A stretch of DNA of 64,000 nt from Leishmania mexicana MHOM/GT/2001/U1103 (lineage: Eukaryota > Euglenozoa > Kinetoplastea > Trypanosomatida > Trypanosomatidae): positions 1,821,262 through 1,885,261 of the forward strand of contig NC_018338.1 in NCBI RefSeq assembly GCF_000234665.1. Reading direction: 5' to 3'. Each line of letters opens with the position of its first letter. Within the stretch, counting starts at the first letter, position 1. A program made the translations under genes and the position numbers. Positions 60,864 through 64,000 of the stretch are shown here, one piece after another. The notes beneath the pieces are model-generated. The model saw only the letters and a list, made by a program, of their open reading frames with translations, was not told the DNA's origin and did not search any database.

Positions 60864-63765
60864 CGAATCGCCTTTGTTTCTGTCCGCGTTGATGGCGCAG
60901 GGTGAGAAAGGCGAAGAAAGCAAGCAAGAAAAAAAGGAGCAGCCCAATGCACACGTCCCACGTTATCCCCTGCAGCTCTGCGCCTGTGTGTGTGTGTGTG
61001 TGTGTGAATCTGGTCGCTACTTTTTCTTTTCTCGTTTTTTTCTTGAGAGCCGGGAGGCGGCATTCCTGCTGTGAGGTGGCATGGGTGGCTCAGTCATCTC
61101 GCCCCGCCTCTCCCCTGCGGGCTCCCCGTCTGCATGTGCAGCATCATTTCTTGACCTCTTTTCTCTTGACGATCGCGGCTTCACAGTTTTGTAAAGGAGC
61201 TCCTCCACATTTTGGAGGCGCAAGAGAGGCCTCCCCACATGCCCTCTTGATCGCATCGCCCCTTGCGCACCCACCCACCCACCCCCACGCTTCCATTCTT
61301 GTTTGATTGTTTATGGCACCTTAACTGCCCATCTCTAAGCGCGGATGAGGACTCCGCTCAGCTGCGTCTGTCTTGAAGTGACTGGAAGTACACACGCGTC
61401 TGTGATGATCGCCCCCCCCCCCCACATGCGAGTGCCAACCCGTAAAACATCAACGGAAGGCGTTTGCGCGTTCGGACAACGACGAACATTAATTAAATGC
61501 TGAAGATGGCTAGATCACCCATCCTCTGTGTTTGTGACCACTAGTACGTCCTCGTGTGATATCAGCAGATGACGGATGCAGCGTGGTGTTTGGGCAGTAG
61601 TCATCCGGATGACTTGATCTGCTGTTTACGCATTCACCATGTCTCGTGGTTCAGCACGTGTGCTTGGCAAAAGGCGCCATCTCAACCCGTTACCTTGCTG
61701 AAACAAGCAGACGACATATTCTTTTTAAGGGGGCGGGGTGGAGAGGGGCCGACCCGCAGAGCACGTATTCGCTCCTCTCACCCATCCAGTTTATTTGTTA
61801 AATGATTTCTTTTGATAGAGGGTATCGTTCGTTTCCTTTTTTCCTGTTTTTTTTTCTCTGCGATAACGGTGGCTTCGCGTGCCTGCTTCTCTCTATCTGC
61901 GTGTGGGTGTCTTTCTTTTTTTTTGGTGGGGTGGGTTGTTTTCTGAGGTTCCCACCGTCCTCCATCGACGATCTCCACCACCAATGTACGGGTAAGAAAC
62001 ATGCTTGTGGACCCGTGCGAGGTGAAGTGTGTGAAGTCGAGAGAGAGAGACCACCTGTGCCTGTGACAGCCAAGAAACGGCTCTCTTAGGTCCGGCCGGT
62101 TGAATAACGAAATCACCTATATGCCGTCGCTCGACATTGTAACTTGCACGCGTGGGGCTGCGGCCCTGTTTCTATCACACGGGAGAAGTTCTCCAACAAG
62201 GTGTGGCGTGTGGCAGCACCTTGATAGTTTTGAGGAGGGCCGCACGAGGCATACTTGGGACCGGGCAGTCTCAGCACACGAGTGTATTTGTTTCCTTTGC
62301 TTTTTCGCTGAGTCATGCTTTTATATGCCAGTGCGCAATCTGTCATGGTACATCTCATGTTTGGTGCCACGTGACGCTAGCTGTCCCACACCGCATCTCA
62401 TGCGGCCTCAATCCTGCCTGGATGCCTTCTCTGCTCCTCGTTCTCTCTGTGCCATTTCTTTTGTTTTCTGTACGACCTCACCCGGCGCGAAACTGACCAA
62501 GACACGCCCCAGTCGTCTTGTCACTGCGAGTGCAGCAGGACAAAGAAAAGCAGCGGTCACCCGCGCAACAGGCAAAACCGGCCCTCAGCTCTCCACAACT
62601 CCCTTTTGGCGCCCCTCGACGACCGCAGCCGTCTCGTCGCTTGAGTGATCCCTGTGACCCGGCGCGCGCACGTCACAGACTTCGCATTTCATCTCGTACG
62701 TCGCTTCCATCACGGCCCCTCCCGCAGACCCCTTCATGGCAGCGATGACACGCAGAAAAACGAACAACATGTGCAAAGCTGATGCTGAATAGCACTGCGA
62801 AGGCAAGGGGAGGCATACAGAGCAAGGAGAAGAGAGAGTGCCAGCAAACATGTGTGTTCCAGATGTTAATCCGGCCTCGATGGAGGTGGTGAAGTCTGCA
62901 TCGTTCCTCGACGATGCGTTGTTTCTTGGTCTCCTCAAGGCATCCCATCCTCGGGTCGTATTCGCGCTTGCTTTCTCACCCCTTTTCCACGCTTTGTTCT
63001 GACACATCGCGATGGATATCGAATGGGAGAGAGACGAAGCGGTAGTGCGGTGGTGGTGGTGGTGGGTAGAAAGTGGAAAACGACGGCGCCGGCGTCCCTC
63101 CCCAGAAGGTTTCTTCTCCCTCCCGTCGACGTGTTCAGCGGGAAGCCAATTGTCTCTTGAGCAGCTGATCTTCACTGCGCAAGTGAGTTCGTCTACTTCT
63201 CCGGAAACGACCGTCTCCCAGAAGTGAAAGCACGTGCGAGTTCATTGCACAAAGAAACCCGAAGATGAGGCATCGGCCGAACGCAGGGCATTTTTGTTTT
63301 GGTTGTTTGCGCTGCAGCTGCTGCACGTGCTCTGGGGCACCAGCGAGCTCAACGCTTGATACAGCACAGCCTATGAACGCCTTTTTCTCCTGTGCTACGC
63401 CAACGCATGTGGAGGTGGACGGCGCGCCTCTGCTGTTTCCGTATCCCGTCTAGTCGCTCTGCATCCGGCTCTCTCTCTCAGTTGTTGTCGCAATCCCCTT
63501 GAATGTCCTCCTCCCACTGCCACTTCCGCCAATGTCAGTATCCTTGTTGGCTCTTTTTTTTTTCGTATTGTCACCGACGAGACGTCCTCAGCGGCGACTG
63601 CCGCTTTTATTTACCTGTTCGCCTGCTTGGTTGCGCTGTGCACTGCTTACAAGGACAAGAAAATAACAAGTCGTTCACTGTGTGTATGTGTGTGTGCGCC
63701 TTCATAAGGTATGTGCCTTGCTCTTCTCTTCCCCGATCCCCTCACGAGTCACAACTTCGTCTTCG
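60864..63765. other. Long intergenic region downstream of BT1
   Basis: About 2.9 kb without an accepted gene. It contains a (TG)n run near 60987-61005, a C run at 61411-61423, and T-rich DNA at 61830-61925. Three small ATG frames follow one another at 62850-63002 (50 codons), 63012-63227 (71 codons) and 63265-63453 (62 codons); the first two share a frame and are separated by one TGA. They have balanced composition but no recognisable motif, and might be remnants of a decayed gene or chance. Confidence 0.5.
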
Positions 63766-64000
63766 ATGTGTTCAAAGTATGACGTGATCAAGGTAAAGGT
63801 GCACCTGAGCGATGTGCACTATTACGTCCTCTCACGCTTTCTTCTTTCCAAGATGCTCATTTTCTGCCGTGTCCCCGAAGAGACCGCCGTGCGCATTAGT
63901 CTCGACGTCAAGAAGCACTTTGTGAACACGGAGCGCACCTCCATCACACAGGCAGAGCTGGAGGACTATATAAGATGCTCGATGATCGCCGCAGGATTCG
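63766..64000 (+). CDS. 2-phosphoglycerate-kinase-like/LPA1-like P-loop protein, N-terminal part (runs off the window)
   Basis: Seventy-eight codons of a gene truncated by the window edge. It opens at ATG 63766, with no in-frame ATG just upstream. The sequence KYDVIKVKVHLSDVHYYVLSRF followed by LLSKMLIFCRVPEETAVRIS and LDVKKHFVNTERTSITQAELE closely resembles the N-terminal domain (ATP-cone-like) of plant LPA1-type proteins, related to archaeal 2-phosphoglycerate kinase. There, D-x-YYVLSRFLLS-hydrophobic-ML and the following helix are conserved. In plants such proteins influence phytic acid (inositol hexakisphosphate) levels, though the enzyme activity is unsettled. The Walker motif would lie beyond the window, so activity cannot be judged. 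A TATA-like 'tatataag' at 63967 is within the coding sequence and has no meaning. Confidence 0.7.
   Translation, partial: MCSKYDVIKVKVHLSDVHYYVLSRFLLSKMLIFCRVPEETAVRISLDVKKHFVNTERTSITQAELEDYIRCSMIAAGF

Noticed and set aside
62100..62648. 182-codon frame downstream of BT1
   Set aside because: No recognised motif, mixed Cys/Ser/Thr-rich composition, and its third-position bias differs from that of neighbours.
1..64000. CRISPR arrays, bacterial operons, phage or viral genes
   Set aside because: No regularly spaced short repeats, no Shine-Dalgarno-type gene packing and no viral hallmark proteins; the content is eukaryotic.

Overview
The window looks like nuclear DNA of a Leishmania species. All 17 protein-coding genes I accept are intronless and lie on the + strand, as in one directional polycistronic cluster. 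They are separated by long pyrimidine-rich intergenic stretches in which a polypyrimidine tract followed by AG precedes many start codons, which is the trans-splicing layout of trypanosomatids. The repeats resemble the Leishmania retroposon families SIDER2 and DIRE. The pairing of a poly(A)-binding protein of PABP1 type with a 631-residue biopterin transporter (BT1) points to the part of the genome equivalent to L. major chromosome 35, the LD1/BT1 region. That placement comes from knowledge of the gene order, not from a search, and I cannot name the species.

Layout. 0.7-1.5 kb: a PSP1-domain protein. 1.5-14.0 kb: about 12.5 kb with no credible intact gene, holding one 100-N gap and a dead reverse-transcriptase relic (DIRE-like). 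14.0-15.2 kb: a MOK/RCK-type protein kinase. 17.2-17.7 kb: SIDER2 copy 1. 18.4-23.9 kb: two large unrecognised proteins. 25.3-27.0 kb: PABP. 30.0-32.0 kb: a disordered unknown protein, then SIDER2 copy 2. 34.0-35.5 kb: a Vms1/ANKZF1-type (VLRF1) release-factor-like protein. 37.5-38.0 kb: a small protein with a Cys4 motif and an EF-hand-like loop. 39.1-45.7 kb: a tandem duplication bounded by SIDER2 copies, carrying a coiled-coil gene and interrupted by the second 100-N gap. 46.1-54.7 kb: protein-only RNase P, ribosomal protein eL37, an RluA-type pseudouridine synthase and an Exo70-like protein. 55.6-60.9 kb: an unknown protein, a METTL13-like methyltransferase and BT1. 63.8 kb to the end: the start of a 2-phosphoglycerate-kinase-like/LPA1-like gene that runs off the window.

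There is no operon logic in the bacterial sense. Neighbours share a primary transcript and are probably controlled after transcription, and the SIDER2 elements sit in presumed 3' UTRs where this family is known to affect mRNA stability. Many of the genes act on RNA or translation (PABP, RNase P, eL37, pseudouridine synthase, VLRF1 protein, perhaps the PSP1 protein), but I see no evidence that this grouping is more than chance.

The most informative structure is the 39-45 kb block. A 3.86-kb unit is repeated directly, and the element at the internal junction is a hybrid of the two flanking SIDER2 copies. This is what unequal recombination between retroposons would leave. The 100-N gap in the first unit hides about 1.75 kb that should include almost all of a second copy of the coiled-coil gene. 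I did not find a clearly new multi-gene system.
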